From positions 124,001 to 188,000 of the forward strand of contig JAFLDB010000002.1 of assembly GCA_017302615.1 (NCBI GenBank): DNA of 64,000 nt, in the 5' to 3' direction. Below are positions 8,500 to 16,228 of this stretch, in pieces (the first letter of the stretch is position 1; every line of letters begins with the position of its first letter). Source of the stretch: Sphingomonadales bacterium. GTDB lineage: Bacteria > Pseudomonadota > Alphaproteobacteria > Sphingomonadales > Sphingomonadaceae. The notes below the pieces were generated by a model. It saw nothing but the letters and a program-made list of their open reading frames with translations. It searched no databases and had not been told where the DNA came from. The position numbers and the translations under genes are program-made.

Positions 8500-9174
8500 T
8501 CATGCGATGTCGGATGCGACGGGATGGTGCGTCAATCGGTCCCGCTGGCGCTTGCCGGAATAACGGCTGGCCCAGTCTGGATCAGCGCGGCGAATGGCAG
8601 TCGCCGAGCGCGGATCGGGATCGAATCGCAAATGTATCAGCGCGGGTGCGCTCCATCCTGCCCGGTGCTTCAGGCTGGCAGCGGACCGCCGGTATCGGCC
8701 GAGCCAGGCCCCGGCGAGGCTCGCCCGGGCAGCACCTTCATAGCCGGGACGGACGACAACCGCAATCGGCATGGCACGGGCGATGGCGCGCCAGTCCTTC
8801 CAGCGGTGGAACTGGACCAGATTGTCGCTGCCCATCAGCCAGACGAAGCGGTGTTTCGGATAGCGCCCGGCCAACTTGCGCAGGGTGTCGACAGTGTAGC
8901 GGGTACCCAGTTCGCGCTCGACCTGGGTCGGGACGATCGGCGCGCGGCGAGCCTGGCGACCAGCGGAAGCGAGCCGCGCAGCGAGCGGGGCCATGCCGGC
9001 CGCGGGCTTTAACGGGTTGCCGGGGGAGACCAGCCACCAGATCTCGTCCAGCCCCAGCGCCTGACGGGCAAACAGGCTGATCCGGCGGTGGCCGCCATGC
9101 GCGGGGTTGAAGCTCCCGCCCAGTAAACCGATCCGTTTCAGGGCCTTGTCTGCCCGGTTCCGCGCACCACCCAT
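8500..9174 (-). CDS. nadD: Nicotinate-nucleotide adenylyltransferase
   Basis: Transfers AMP from ATP to nicotinate mononucleotide in NAD synthesis. The nucleotidyltransferase motif [11 protein letters not shown] lies at residues 19-29, with the second signature SATAIRR near the C-terminus (the ISSTxIR equivalent) and [17 protein letters not shown] in between. At 224 aa it is a normal length. The start at ATG 9174 makes the first 12 codons overlap the 3' end of proA by 37 nt in another frame; no better internal start precedes the GGSFNPAH motif. Close linkage with proA, rsfS and rlmH is typical for the order. Confidence 0.94.
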   Translation of the reverse strand: MGGARNRADKALKRIGLLGGSFNPAHGGHRRISLFARQALGLDEIWWLVSPGNPLKPAAGMAPLAARLASAGRQARRAPIVPTQVERELGTRYTVDTLRKLAGRYPKHRFVWLMGSDNLVQFHRWKDWRAIARAMPIAVVVRPGYEGAARASLAGAWLGRYRRSAASLKHRAGWSAPALIHLRFDPDPRSATAIRRADPDWASRYSGKRQRDRLTHHPVASDIA

Positions 9175-10400
9175 TTGTAGGTGGTGAGCCCTTCCAGCGC
9201 GACCGGGCCGCGGGCGTGGAGCCGGCCGGTGGCAATGCCGATTTCCGCGCCGAGGCCGAATTCGCCGCCGTCGGCGAACTGGGAGGAGGCGTTGGCCATG
9301 ACGATCGCGGCGTCGACTTCCGCGAGGAAGCGTTCGATCACGGCTTCGTCGGTCGCGACGATCGCTTCGGTATGCTGCGATCCGTGCAAGGCAATGTGGT
9401 GTAAAGCGTCACTCAAGCCATCGACCACTGCCACTGAAAGCACACTGTCGAGGTACTCGGTATCCCAGTCATCGTCGCTTGCCGGTACGATCCGGGGGTC
9501 GAGCGCCATGGCCCGCGAATCGCCGCGTAGTTCGCAGCCGCCATCGAGCAGCGCCGCCACCACCTTGTGCGATTGCGGGAACTGCGCATCGAGCAGCAGC
9601 GTCTCCATTGCTCCGCAAATGCCGGTTCGGCGCAGCTTGGCGTTGACCGCCACGGCAGCAGCCATGTCCGGATCGGCGCTGGCGTGGATGTAGGTGTGAT
9701 TGATCCCGTCAAGGTGGGCCAGCACCGGCACCCGGGCATCGGCCTGGACCCGGGCAACCAGGCTCTTGCCGCCGCGCGGCACGATCATGTCGATCAGGCC
9801 GGCCGCGGTCAGCATCGCACCAACAGCCTCGCGGTCCTGGGTCGGGACCAGTTGCACTGCCTCGGCCGGAACCCCGGCAGAGGCGAGGCCGCTGACCAGC
9901 GCGGCATGGATCGCACGGTTAGACCGGACCGCCTCGCTCCCCCCGCGCAGCAGCACCGCGTTGCCCGAGGCAACACACAGCGCGGCAGCATCGGCAGTGA
10001 CATTGGGACGGCTTTCGTAGACGATCCCGATCAGCCCGATCGGCACCCTTACCCGGCTCAGCACCAGCCCGTTGGGGCGCGTCACCGTATCGATGACCTG
10101 CCCCACCGGATCGGACAAAACAGCAATGTTTTCAACAGCTTGAGCAATCGCATCGAGCCGCGCCGGATCGAGCTTCAGGCGGTCAAGCATCGCCGGGGTC
10201 AGGCCGTTTGCAGCGCCCGCGGCCATATCCTCGGCATTGGCCGCCAGCACGGCCGCCTGATCTGCACGCAGCGCGGCAGCAGCGGCGCGCAAGGCGGCAG
10301 CCTTGGCGTCATGATCGAGCCGCGCCAACTCGCGCTGGGCAGCGCGTCCGGCGCGGGCCAGACGGGCGATCAAGTCGGTGGGAGTTTCGGCACTGTTCAT
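9138..10400 (-). CDS. proA: Gamma-glutamyl phosphate reductase
   Basis: NADPH-dependent reduction of L-glutamate 5-phosphate to the semialdehyde, the second step of proline synthesis from glutamate. The 420-aa protein belongs to the aldehyde dehydrogenase superfamily. The cofactor region reads [20 protein letters not shown], and the catalytic cysteine is in [11 protein letters not shown] near residue 270. The family C-terminus [20 protein letters not shown]...LTTYKW is intact. The start at ATG 10400 faces the divergent M23 gene across 170 bp. No proB lies in the window. The 3' end overlaps nadD by 37 nt. Confidence 0.95.
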   Translation of the reverse strand: MNSAETPTDLIARLARAGRAAQRELARLDHDAKAAALRAAAAALRADQAAVLAANAEDMAAGAANGLTPAMLDRLKLDPARLDAIAQAVENIAVLSDPVGQVIDTVTRPNGLVLSRVRVPIGLIGIVYESRPNVTADAAALCVASGNAVLLRGGSEAVRSNRAIHAALVSGLASAGVPAEAVQLVPTQDREAVGAMLTAAGLIDMIVPRGGKSLVARVQADARVPVLAHLDGINHTYIHASADPDMAAAVAVNAKLRRTGICGAMETLLLDAQFPQSHKVVAALLDGGCELRGDSRAMALDPRIVPASDDDWDTEYLDSVLSVAVVDGLSDALHHIALHGSQHTEAIVATDEAVIERFLAEVDAAIVMANASSQFADGGEFGLGAEIGIATGRLHARGPVALEGLTTYKWVVRGTGQTRP

Positions 10401-10466
10401 GGTCCGGGCGGACTAACACCGCGCCCCGGGCTTGTCACGGCTGCGTGCTGCAAACGATTCGTCGCG

Positions 10467-10482
10467 CGAGTCCTTCGACTCG
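10467..10482. repeat. Inverted repeat between proA and the M23 gene
   Basis: CGAGTC and GACTCG are separated by CTTC, a perfect 6-bp arm repeat in the 170-bp divergent region. It could be an operator for either gene or a hairpin in the peptidase leader. Nothing else identifiable is present in this gap. Confidence 0.3.
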
Positions 10483-10570
10483 GCGACTCCGCGCAATTGC
10501 GGATTCGCCACGCAACCAACCGCCTGCTAGCGCGCCGCCGAACGAAGACAGACAGGGACTCGGGGTCGCT

Positions 10571-11737
10571 TTGCAAAATCCTTCCGCCGGCCGGTTTGCG
10601 GACCGCCTGCGGGCCTGGTTTCCGGATCGCGAGTTCTTCATGCGATCCGAAGGTCAGGTCCGTTTTATCAAGGTTTCTTCGAAGGTTCAGATGACCGCTG
10701 CGGGCATCGCAGCGGGCCTTCTGCTGTTCTGGGTGCTGTCGATGGGGGCCATGGCCCTGTCCAGCTACATGGCGAACCGGGACCGCGCATCGCTGCTCGA
10801 TCGCGAGGCCAAGGTCGCAACTTCCGAAAGCCGGGTAAACGCCTACCGCGATGACCTGGGCAAGGTGACCGAGGACATGCAGCGCCGGACCGAATTCATC
10901 GAGAAGATGGCCCAGGCCTATTTCGGTGAGCTGCCGCAAGAGGCAAAACCCGGCGAGACCGTTTCCGACAGCAAGGGCGAAGCGGCCAAGACCGTGCAGA
11001 AGGTCAGCCAGGTCCTGCCCGAAGCGGCCAAGCTGGCCGAGATCGAGGCCCGCCAGCTCGCTCTGGTGGAAAGCCTGACCCGCCTGGCCGACCGCCGCGC
11101 CGCCGCCGCCGAAGCCCGCCTCACCCGTCTCGGCCTCAGCCCCCAGGCGATGCTGGCCGTGGTCGAGGACCGCGCCGCGCAGGGTGGCCCGCTTTCAGCT
11201 CTGGCCACTGCTGCCGACGGCAGCATCGATCCGCGTTTCCAGCGGCTCGGCCTCAGCCTGGCGCGGATGGACGCGCTGGAGCGTTCGGTCGCCGCCCTGC
11301 CTCAGGCATTGCCGGCCAGCCTCGAATATATCTCCTCCGGCTTCGGTTACCGCGCCGATCCGTTTACCGGCGGAGCCGACTTCCACCCTGGCCTCGATTT
11401 CAAGGGCCCGATGGGCGCGCCGATCTATGCCGCTGCCAAGGGCACTGTCAGTTTCGTCGGCTGGAAATCGGGCTATGGCAACACGGTCGAGATCGACCAC
11501 GGCAATGGCCTGGTCACCCGCTATGCCCACATGTCGGGCTTCCGCACCGTGGTCGGCAGGCCGGTCCAGCCGGGCGAGCAGATCGGCCTGATCGGCAGCA
11601 CCGGCCGCTCGACCGGCCCGCACCTGCATTTCGAAGTCCGGGTTGGCGACCGCGCCGTCAATCCCCGCCCCTTCCTGGAGGCTGTCCCCCATGTTTTCCA
11701 AAAAGGCGCCGTCCGCGCCCAGCGTCCCGCAAGGTAG
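10571..11737 (+). CDS. Membrane-anchored M23 (LytM) peptidoglycan endopeptidase, bactofilin-linked
   Basis: A peptidoglycan hydrolase of 388 aa from TTG 10571. It has one N-terminal transmembrane helix (about residues 40-62, TAAGIAAGLLLFWVLSMGAM), a periplasmic coiled coil (70-200) and an M23 domain with all zinc ligands: HPGLD, YAHM and HLHFE. The start is uncertain. The segment FPDREFFMRSEGQVRF resembles a conserved alphaproteobacterial N-terminus ahead of the helix, so the ATG at 10640 would cut into it; TTG 10571 is the first plausible start upstream. The 3' end overlaps the bactofilin gene by 47 nt. This pairing matches known bactofilin/M23 couples such as LmdC or Csd1-CcmA, so it likely acts in local cell-wall shaping. 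Confidence 0.85.
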   Translation: MQNPSAGRFADRLRAWFPDREFFMRSEGQVRFIKVSSKVQMTAAGIAAGLLLFWVLSMGAMALSSYMANRDRASLLDREAKVATSESRVNAYRDDLGKVTEDMQRRTEFIEKMAQAYFGELPQEAKPGETVSDSKGEAAKTVQKVSQVLPEAAKLAEIEARQLALVESLTRLADRRAAAAEARLTRLGLSPQAMLAVVEDRAAQGGPLSALATAADGSIDPRFQRLGLSLARMDALERSVAALPQALPASLEYISSGFGYRADPFTGGADFHPGLDFKGPMGAPIYAAAKGTVSFVGWKSGYGNTVEIDHGNGLVTRYAHMSGFRTVVGRPVQPGEQIGLIGSTGRSTGPHLHFEVRVGDRAVNPRPFLEAVPHVFQKGAVRAQRPAR

Positions 11738-12095
11738 AGCCATGGCCAATTCGACCTTTTCCGTGTTCGGCGGCGACATCCGCATCAAGGGCGACGTCCA
11801 CGCCACGGCCGATCTGCACATCGACGGCCACGTTGAAGGCGATGTGACCTGCACTTCGCTGGTCCAGGGCGAAAGCGGTGAGATTGTCGGCGCGGTCCGC
11901 GCCGAAAGCGCCCGCCTGTCCGGCTCGGTCAAGGGCACGATCACCGTGCGCGATCTGGTGGTGCTGAAGACCGCCCGGATCCACGGCGACGTCCACTACG
12001 ATTCGCTGACCATTGAGCAGGGCGCCCAGGTCGAGGGCCGCTTCGCTCCCCGCGCGGTCGGCGAAGACAGCGCCGTGGTGAACTTCCCGGGCTGA
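11691..12095 (+). CDS. Bactofilin-family cytoskeletal protein
   Basis: A 134-aa bactofilin. These proteins polymerise without nucleotide into filaments that scaffold cell-wall enzymes at defined sites. The DUF583 beta-helix core is clear: FSVFGGDIRIKGDVHATADL, HIDGHVEGDV, then repeating short strands RLSGSVKGTI, ARIHGDVHYD and LTIEQGAQVEGRF. A short flexible N-terminus with lysines (MFSKKAPS) precedes it. The start at ATG 11691 is set by GGAGG at 11677-11681. It begins inside the M23 gene (47-nt overlap, different frame), so the peptidase and its presumed scaffold are translationally linked. Confidence 0.92.
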   Translation: MFSKKAPSAPSVPQGRAMANSTFSVFGGDIRIKGDVHATADLHIDGHVEGDVTCTSLVQGESGEIVGAVRAESARLSGSVKGTITVRDLVVLKTARIHGDVHYDSLTIEQGAQVEGRFAPRAVGEDSAVVNFPG

Positions 12096-12102
12096 ACCCG
12101 GC

Positions 12103-12127
12103 CGCCCCGGGGATCAATTCCGGGGCG
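12103..12127. terminator. Stem-loop between the bactofilin gene and the convergent acyl-CoA synthetase gene
   Basis: CGCCCCGG (12103-12110) and CCGGGGCG (12120-12127) form a perfect 8-bp stem with a 9-nt loop. It straddles the 3' end of the convergent synthetase gene (stop at 12114). There is no T-tract on either strand, so termination strength is doubtful. Confidence 0.45.
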
Positions 12128-13829
12128 AACCCTCTGCCGCCAGTTCCGCGCGCAGGGCCTTGCGGTCCAGCTTGCCGATCATCGTCTTGGGCATGGTATC
12201 CCGCACCACCACGGCATCGACCCGCTCGTGCTTGCCGATCCGGGCGTTGAGCCAGGCCTTCAGTTCCTCGCCCGGCAAGTCGGAACCGGCATTGAGCGTC
12301 ACGAAGGCGCGCGGCATTTCCCCCAGCCGGTCATCGGGCACGCCGATCACCAGCACTTCCTTTACCGCCGGATGATCTTCCAGCACGGCTTCGACCTGGC
12401 TGGGGAAGACCTTGAATCCGCCCACGGCGATCATGTCCTTGATCCGGTCGACAATCGAAATGTAGCCTTGCGCGTCGATCGTGGCGACATCGCCGGTGCG
12501 CAGCCAGCGCCCGTCGGGCCGCTCCGCAAAGGCGCTGGCAGCCGCTTCGGGCCGATTCCAGTAGCCCTGCATGACCTGCGGTCCCTGGATCGCCAGCTCG
12601 CCCGGCTCGCCCGGTGCGGCATCGCGGGCCGGATCCTCACGGTCGAGCAGGCGGACGCGGGTGGCGGGGATCGGCTGGCCGATCGTGCCGGGACGTTCCT
12701 CGCCCTCATAGGGATTGCACGAGGCGACCCCGGCGCATTCGGTCAGGCCGTAACCTTCGACGATCCGCGCCTCGCTGACCGCCTCGAACCGGTGCTTGAG
12801 CGGCAGGGGCAGCGGTGCACCGCCCGAGATGCAGACCCGGAGCGAGGAAAAGTCGGTCTTCGCCACTGCCGGATGGTCCAGCAGCGCCTGGTACATGGTC
12901 GGCACACCGGGAAAGGACGTTGCCTGGACCCGGCCCAGTGTCTTCAGCGCCTGCCCCGCATCGAACCGCGGCAGCATGGCGATGCACCCGCCGTTCAGCA
13001 CCGTGCGGTTGAGCACGGCGATATTGGCAAAGACGTGAAACAGCGGCAGCACCGCCACGATCACGTCGCGCGCACTGGTCTGCGGATCGAGCGCGTTCAC
13101 TTGCCGCGTGTTGGCGGTGAGGTTCTGGTGGGTGAGCATCGCCCCCTTGGGCGTGCCGGTGGTGCCGCCGGTATATTGCAGCAGCGCCAGATCGGTTTCG
13201 GGATCGATCGCGACCGGCCCCGGCGCGCCCGGCCCCAGCAAGTCGGCCCAGCGCAGGACCTTGGGCCCGGCCGGGATTGGCACCACGGCCTTGCGTCCGA
13301 ACAGCGAGAGCAGGATCCGCTTGGTCAGCGGCAACATCGCCCCCAGCGATCCGACCACCAGCGTTTCGAGCGAGGATGTGCGTTGCACTTCCAGCGCGGT
13401 CGGCAGCAGGGCCGCCGAATCGATCGTCACCAACAGCCGCGCGCCCGAATCCTCGACCTGCGCGGCCAGTTCCTGCGCGGTGTAGAGCGGACTGAAATTG
13501 ACCAGCGTGGCCCCGGCCATGGATGCGCCGTAATAGGCCGAGACATAGATCGGGACATTGGGGAGAAACAGGCCGACCCGGTCGCCCTTCTTCACGCCGA
13601 GCCGCTGCAAACCGGCCGCAAAGGCCTGCGCCTCGGCATGGAGAGCGGCATAGCTGTAAGTCCGGCCCATAAAGTCGACCAGCGGCTTGCCGGAGTGGCG
13701 GGCGGCCGCTTCGGCCAGCATGTCCGGCAGGCTGAGTGGCGGCAGATCGAGCTCCCATGACCCGGGGTGCCCATAGTGCGCGCGCCAGGGATCGGCAGCC
13801 GCATCGGCCGTGTTGCTATTGACACTCAT
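12114..13829 (-). CDS. Long-chain fatty acid--CoA ligase (AMP-forming)
   Basis: Activates fatty acids to acyl-CoA through an acyl-adenylate, feeding beta-oxidation. The 571-aa protein is an ANL-superfamily synthetase: the ATP loop YTGGTTGTPKGAML (about residue 215), VEGYGLTECAG (about 360), WLRTGDVATID (about 445) and the C-terminal catalytic lysine region PKTMIGKLDRKALR are all visible. Dicarboxylate or aromatic acids cannot be excluded as substrates from sequence alone (FadD/PimA group). It lies downstream of trcR on the same strand, separated by a 9-bp-arm hairpin at 13837-13867. Confidence 0.9.
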   Translation of the reverse strand: MSVNSNTADAAADPWRAHYGHPGSWELDLPPLSLPDMLAEAAARHSGKPLVDFMGRTYSYAALHAEAQAFAAGLQRLGVKKGDRVGLFLPNVPIYVSAYYGASMAGATLVNFSPLYTAQELAAQVEDSGARLLVTIDSAALLPTALEVQRTSSLETLVVGSLGAMLPLTKRILLSLFGRKAVVPIPAGPKVLRWADLLGPGAPGPVAIDPETDLALLQYTGGTTGTPKGAMLTHQNLTANTRQVNALDPQTSARDVIVAVLPLFHVFANIAVLNRTVLNGGCIAMLPRFDAGQALKTLGRVQATSFPGVPTMYQALLDHPAVAKTDFSSLRVCISGGAPLPLPLKHRFEAVSEARIVEGYGLTECAGVASCNPYEGEERPGTIGQPIPATRVRLLDREDPARDAAPGEPGELAIQGPQVMQGYWNRPEAAASAFAERPDGRWLRTGDVATIDAQGYISIVDRIKDMIAVGGFKVFPSQVEAVLEDHPAVKEVLVIGVPDDRLGEMPRAFVTLNAGSDLPGEELKAWLNARIGKHERVDAVVVRDTMPKTMIGKLDRKALRAELAAEGSPRN

Positions 13830-13836
13830 GTAAAGA

Positions 13837-13867
13837 ACCTAGGCTGTCGCGGTGCGAAAGCCTAGGT
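13837..13867 (-). terminator. Hairpin between trcR and the acyl-CoA synthetase gene
   Basis: ACCTAGGCT (13837-13845) and AGCCTAGGT (13859-13867) are perfect 9-bp arms around a 13-nt loop. On the minus strand the stem is followed by TTCTTTAC directly before the synthetase ATG at 13829. It could end the trcR transcript or act as an operator or attenuator for the synthetase. Confidence 0.45.
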
Positions 13868-13880
13868 CCGGATCGGGCGC

Positions 13881-14582
13881 TCAGTCTTCGCCTGCCGCTT
13901 CGGCAGCACGCTTTGCCTCAAGCCAGGCGGCGGCTTCGGCTTCCTGGGCGGCTTCGCTGGCGGCCTTGGCCTGGGCCTCGCGCTCGGCGCGCAGCTCCTC
14001 GATCAGGGCTTCGCGGTCATCACCCAGCCGCGCATCGTCGCCCGCTTCGTCCTGCAGGCCGGCCTTCTTGGCCGCCTTGGCGACGATCGCGTCCAGCTCG
14101 CGCTGGCTGCACAGGCCCAGGGTGACCGGATCCTTCGGGTTGATGTTGGCGATGTTCCAGTGGCTGCGGTCGCGGATCGCGGCGATGGTGTTGCGGGTGG
14201 TGCCGATCAGCTTGCCGATCTGCGCATCGGAGATTTCCGGGTGGTTGCGCAGGATCCAGGCGATGCCGTCGGGCTTGTCCTGGCGCTTGGACACCGGGGT
14301 GTAGCGCGGACCCTTGGTGCGGCTGACCGTGACCGGAGCCTTCTGCATCACCAGGGCATAGGCGGGGTCGGCCTGGCCCTTCTCGATCTCGGCCATGGTC
14401 AGTTCGCCCGAGCGGACTGGATCGCGTCCGGTGTACTTCGAGCTGGCGAGATCGTCAGCCATGGCCTGGACTTCGAGGATGTGCAGGCCGCAGAATTCGG
14501 CGATCTGTTCAAACGACAGGGCGGTGTTGTCGACCAGCCACGAAGCGGTGGCATGCGGCATCAGCGGGGTCGGCTTGGTCAC
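13881..14582 (-). CDS. trcR: DUF1013 cell-cycle transcriptional regulator TrcR
   Basis: Alphaproteobacterial DUF1013 protein. TrcR of this family is reported to bind RNA polymerase and cooperate in cell-cycle transcription. From GTG 14582 it has 233 aa. The GGAGA 7 bases upstream and the family N-terminus (TKPTPLMPHATASWLVDNT) decide this start over a longer frame from 14684. An N-terminal helix-turn-helix-like segment (SFEQIAEFCGLHILEVQAMAD) and a second one (ISDAQIGKLIGTTRNTIAAI) are visible, followed by a conserved RSHWNIANINPKDPVTLGLC block and an Ala/Glu-rich coiled-coil tail (about 170-233). It is transcribed away from the lipoprotein gene at 14753. Confidence 0.9.
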   Translation of the reverse strand: MTKPTPLMPHATASWLVDNTALSFEQIAEFCGLHILEVQAMADDLASSKYTGRDPVRSGELTMAEIEKGQADPAYALVMQKAPVTVSRTKGPRYTPVSKRQDKPDGIAWILRNHPEISDAQIGKLIGTTRNTIAAIRDRSHWNIANINPKDPVTLGLCSQRELDAIVAKAAKKAGLQDEAGDDARLGDDREALIEELRAEREAQAKAASEAAQEAEAAAWLEAKRAAEAAGED

Positions 14583-14608
14583 GGGTTTTCTCCGTCTCAA
14601 AATAGAAG

Positions 14609-14630
14609 GGCCGCCCCTCGCGGAGCGGCC
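14609..14630 (-). promoter_or_regulatory. Terminator-like stem in the trcR leader
   Basis: GGCCGC (14609-14614) and GCGGCC (14625-14630) form a GC-rich stem, followed on the minus strand by CTTCTATTTTG and then the trcR Shine-Dalgarno. No minus-strand gene lies immediately upstream, so this is either a leader attenuator of trcR or an antisense terminator. This is inference only. Confidence 0.35.
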
Positions 14631-14752
14631 GTTTGGCGGGCATCTAGGCCCAATCGCCGCGCGGGGCAAGCCAGCAAACGGCATGTTAGTGATTTCCCTG
14701 CATAAGCTGGGCCTTCCGGATGCCGCAGGGGCGGCGCCACGGGGGAATCCGA

Positions 14753-15511
14753 ATGCTGAACCGAATCGCGGCTTTGATCCTTGCCTGCCTGCTGCTGGGT
14801 GCCTGCAGCCGCGGTGCGGAAGACTTCACGGTAACGATCGACCGGCCGCCCGCGCGAGCCGAGGCGGCCTTCGGCCAGGCCGGGGTGGAAACCGAGCTGG
14901 CCAGCCTGTTCCCCGGCCTCAAGATCGATCGCAGCAAGCCCGAAGCCGGCACGGTGCTTTACACCATTCCCGGCAACGGCAGCTTCGATGCCACGGTCAA
15001 ACTGACCTTCAATCCGGCCAACGGCGGGCAAAGCAGCGTTGTCAGCGTTGCCGTGGACGTGCCCAGCACCGAAGTGACGGTCGATGGCGAAACCATGGTG
15101 ATCAGCGAAGCGAAGGTCGAGAAGATGGTGCGCGGAATCCTCCGTTCGGCCGCCAGCAAGATGGCCAAGGGCGCGAGCATCGAGAACGAGCAGCGCGACT
15201 TTTCCCGCCTGCTGACCGTGCTGGCGATCGTCACCGACAGCAAGCAGCTGCAACTGGCCCAGAACATGGAGCAGAACCCCGAATGGTATGCCGCCGGGCT
15301 TGGCTGGCTGACCGGATCGGGGGACGAGGCCAGCAACCCCTATGGCGAATGGGCCGGTGGCGAGGATCCCGGTGCTGCCGCCCGCGAAGAGGAGAGCGCC
15401 CAGCGCAGCGCCGAGCGCGAGGCCCGCTCGCAAGCCGAGGAAAATGCCGAACCGATGGACGATGCCCGGGGGGAATCGGCCAGCGGAGATTTCGCCGCTC
15501 CAGAGGAATAG
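14753..15511 (+). CDS. Uncharacterised lipoprotein
   Basis: I do not recognise the family. From ATG 14753 the 252-aa protein starts with a lipoprotein signal peptide, MLNRIAALILACLLLGAC, with the lipobox LGAC and lipidation predicted at Cys18. The mature part has a beta-rich region (residues 30-120), an Arg/Lys- and Ala-rich helix at about 125-180 (MVRGILRSAASKMAKGA) and a strongly acidic, low-complexity tail from about 200 (EEESAQRSAEREARSQAEEN). It ends 3 bp before the next exported gene, so the two form a pair. An upstream in-frame start at 14720 would put 11 residues before the signal peptide and is unlikely. Confidence 0.72.
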   Translation: MLNRIAALILACLLLGACSRGAEDFTVTIDRPPARAEAAFGQAGVETELASLFPGLKIDRSKPEAGTVLYTIPGNGSFDATVKLTFNPANGGQSSVVSVAVDVPSTEVTVDGETMVISEAKVEKMVRGILRSAASKMAKGASIENEQRDFSRLLTVLAIVTDSKQLQLAQNMEQNPEWYAAGLGWLTGSGDEASNPYGEWAGGEDPGAAAREEESAQRSAEREARSQAEENAEPMDDARGESASGDFAAPEE

Positions 15512-15514
15512 CCC

Positions 15515-16228
15515 TTGCCGGCGGGAAGCGTACTGCGGCGCGGGCTGGCACTCCTTGCCCTGCTGGGGCTTGTCCTGACGGCAGGCTGGTGCCGACTCCG
15601 CCCGGACCGCCCGTCAGGCGAGGCGAGCGTCGCCCTTTCCGCCCCGGCCATGCAAAGCCGGATTGCCGAGTTGGCCGCCTGCCCGTCCCCGCTGGAACGG
15701 CTGGGGATCGAACGGGTCCGCCCCAAGGTGATGGTCGGTTCGGACGAAGTCGATCTGGTGATTCCTGCCACAGGGGATGCCGAGGGCAGCCTGGTCCGCT
15801 TCAGCCTCGATCCCGTACCCGGCAGCGGCGGGAGCATGGTGAGGGTCCGCTGGCACGTGCGGCTGGCCGATGGCGCGACCGAACTCGATCTGGGCGAGGA
15901 CCGGCTGCTCAATCCTGTCGTGCTGGCCCGCGAGCTTGACGTCGTGGTGGAAAGCCATGTCGATCACTACGCCGAGATCACCCGCGCCGATGCGCCGCCG
16001 GTGACCGGCAGGCAGCGGTCGGACCATGCCCGCAATTGCCGCAAGGCCGGCCGGATCATCGATGCGATTGCCGTGGTGACCAACCCGGCGCTGCGCCTGA
16101 CGATCGAACGCCAGCCCCGCCGCGAGGCGCTGAACTGGCTGTTCAAGGACGAGTACCGGTTGCGCACCGACAGCCCGCCCGGCGCCTATTGGGAAAGCAA
16201 TGCGGAGTATCCCGGCTACGCCGATTAA
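15515..16228 (+). CDS. Uncharacterised membrane-anchored/exported protein (TTG start)
   Basis: I do not recognise the family. The 237-aa protein begins at TTG 15515, with GAGGA 9-13 bases upstream (15502-15506), so the rare start is well supported. A hydrophobic segment LRRGLALLALLGLVLTAGW (residues 7-25) acts as signal peptide or anchor. The remainder is soluble, with a repeat of DEVDLVIPATGDAEG and VRWHVRLADGATELDLG type strands and a conserved-looking C-terminus (RREALNWLFKDEYRL). It lies 3 bp after the lipoprotein gene and overlaps the convergent oxidoreductase gene by 4 bp at its stop. Confidence 0.68.
   Translation: MPAGSVLRRGLALLALLGLVLTAGWCRLRPDRPSGEASVALSAPAMQSRIAELAACPSPLERLGIERVRPKVMVGSDEVDLVIPATGDAEGSLVRFSLDPVPGSGGSMVRVRWHVRLADGATELDLGEDRLLNPVVLARELDVVVESHVDHYAEITRADAPPVTGRQRSDHARNCRKAGRIIDAIAVVTNPALRLTIERQPRREALNWLFKDEYRLRTDSPPGAYWESNAEYPGYAD

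Noticed and set aside
13027..13046. ACGTGAAACA, similar to half a parS
   Set aside because: The left half does not match TGTTTC; it lies inside the acyl-CoA synthetase gene, far from parAB.
12228..13760. Open frame opposite the acyl-CoA synthetase gene
   Set aside because: Antisense shadow without motifs.
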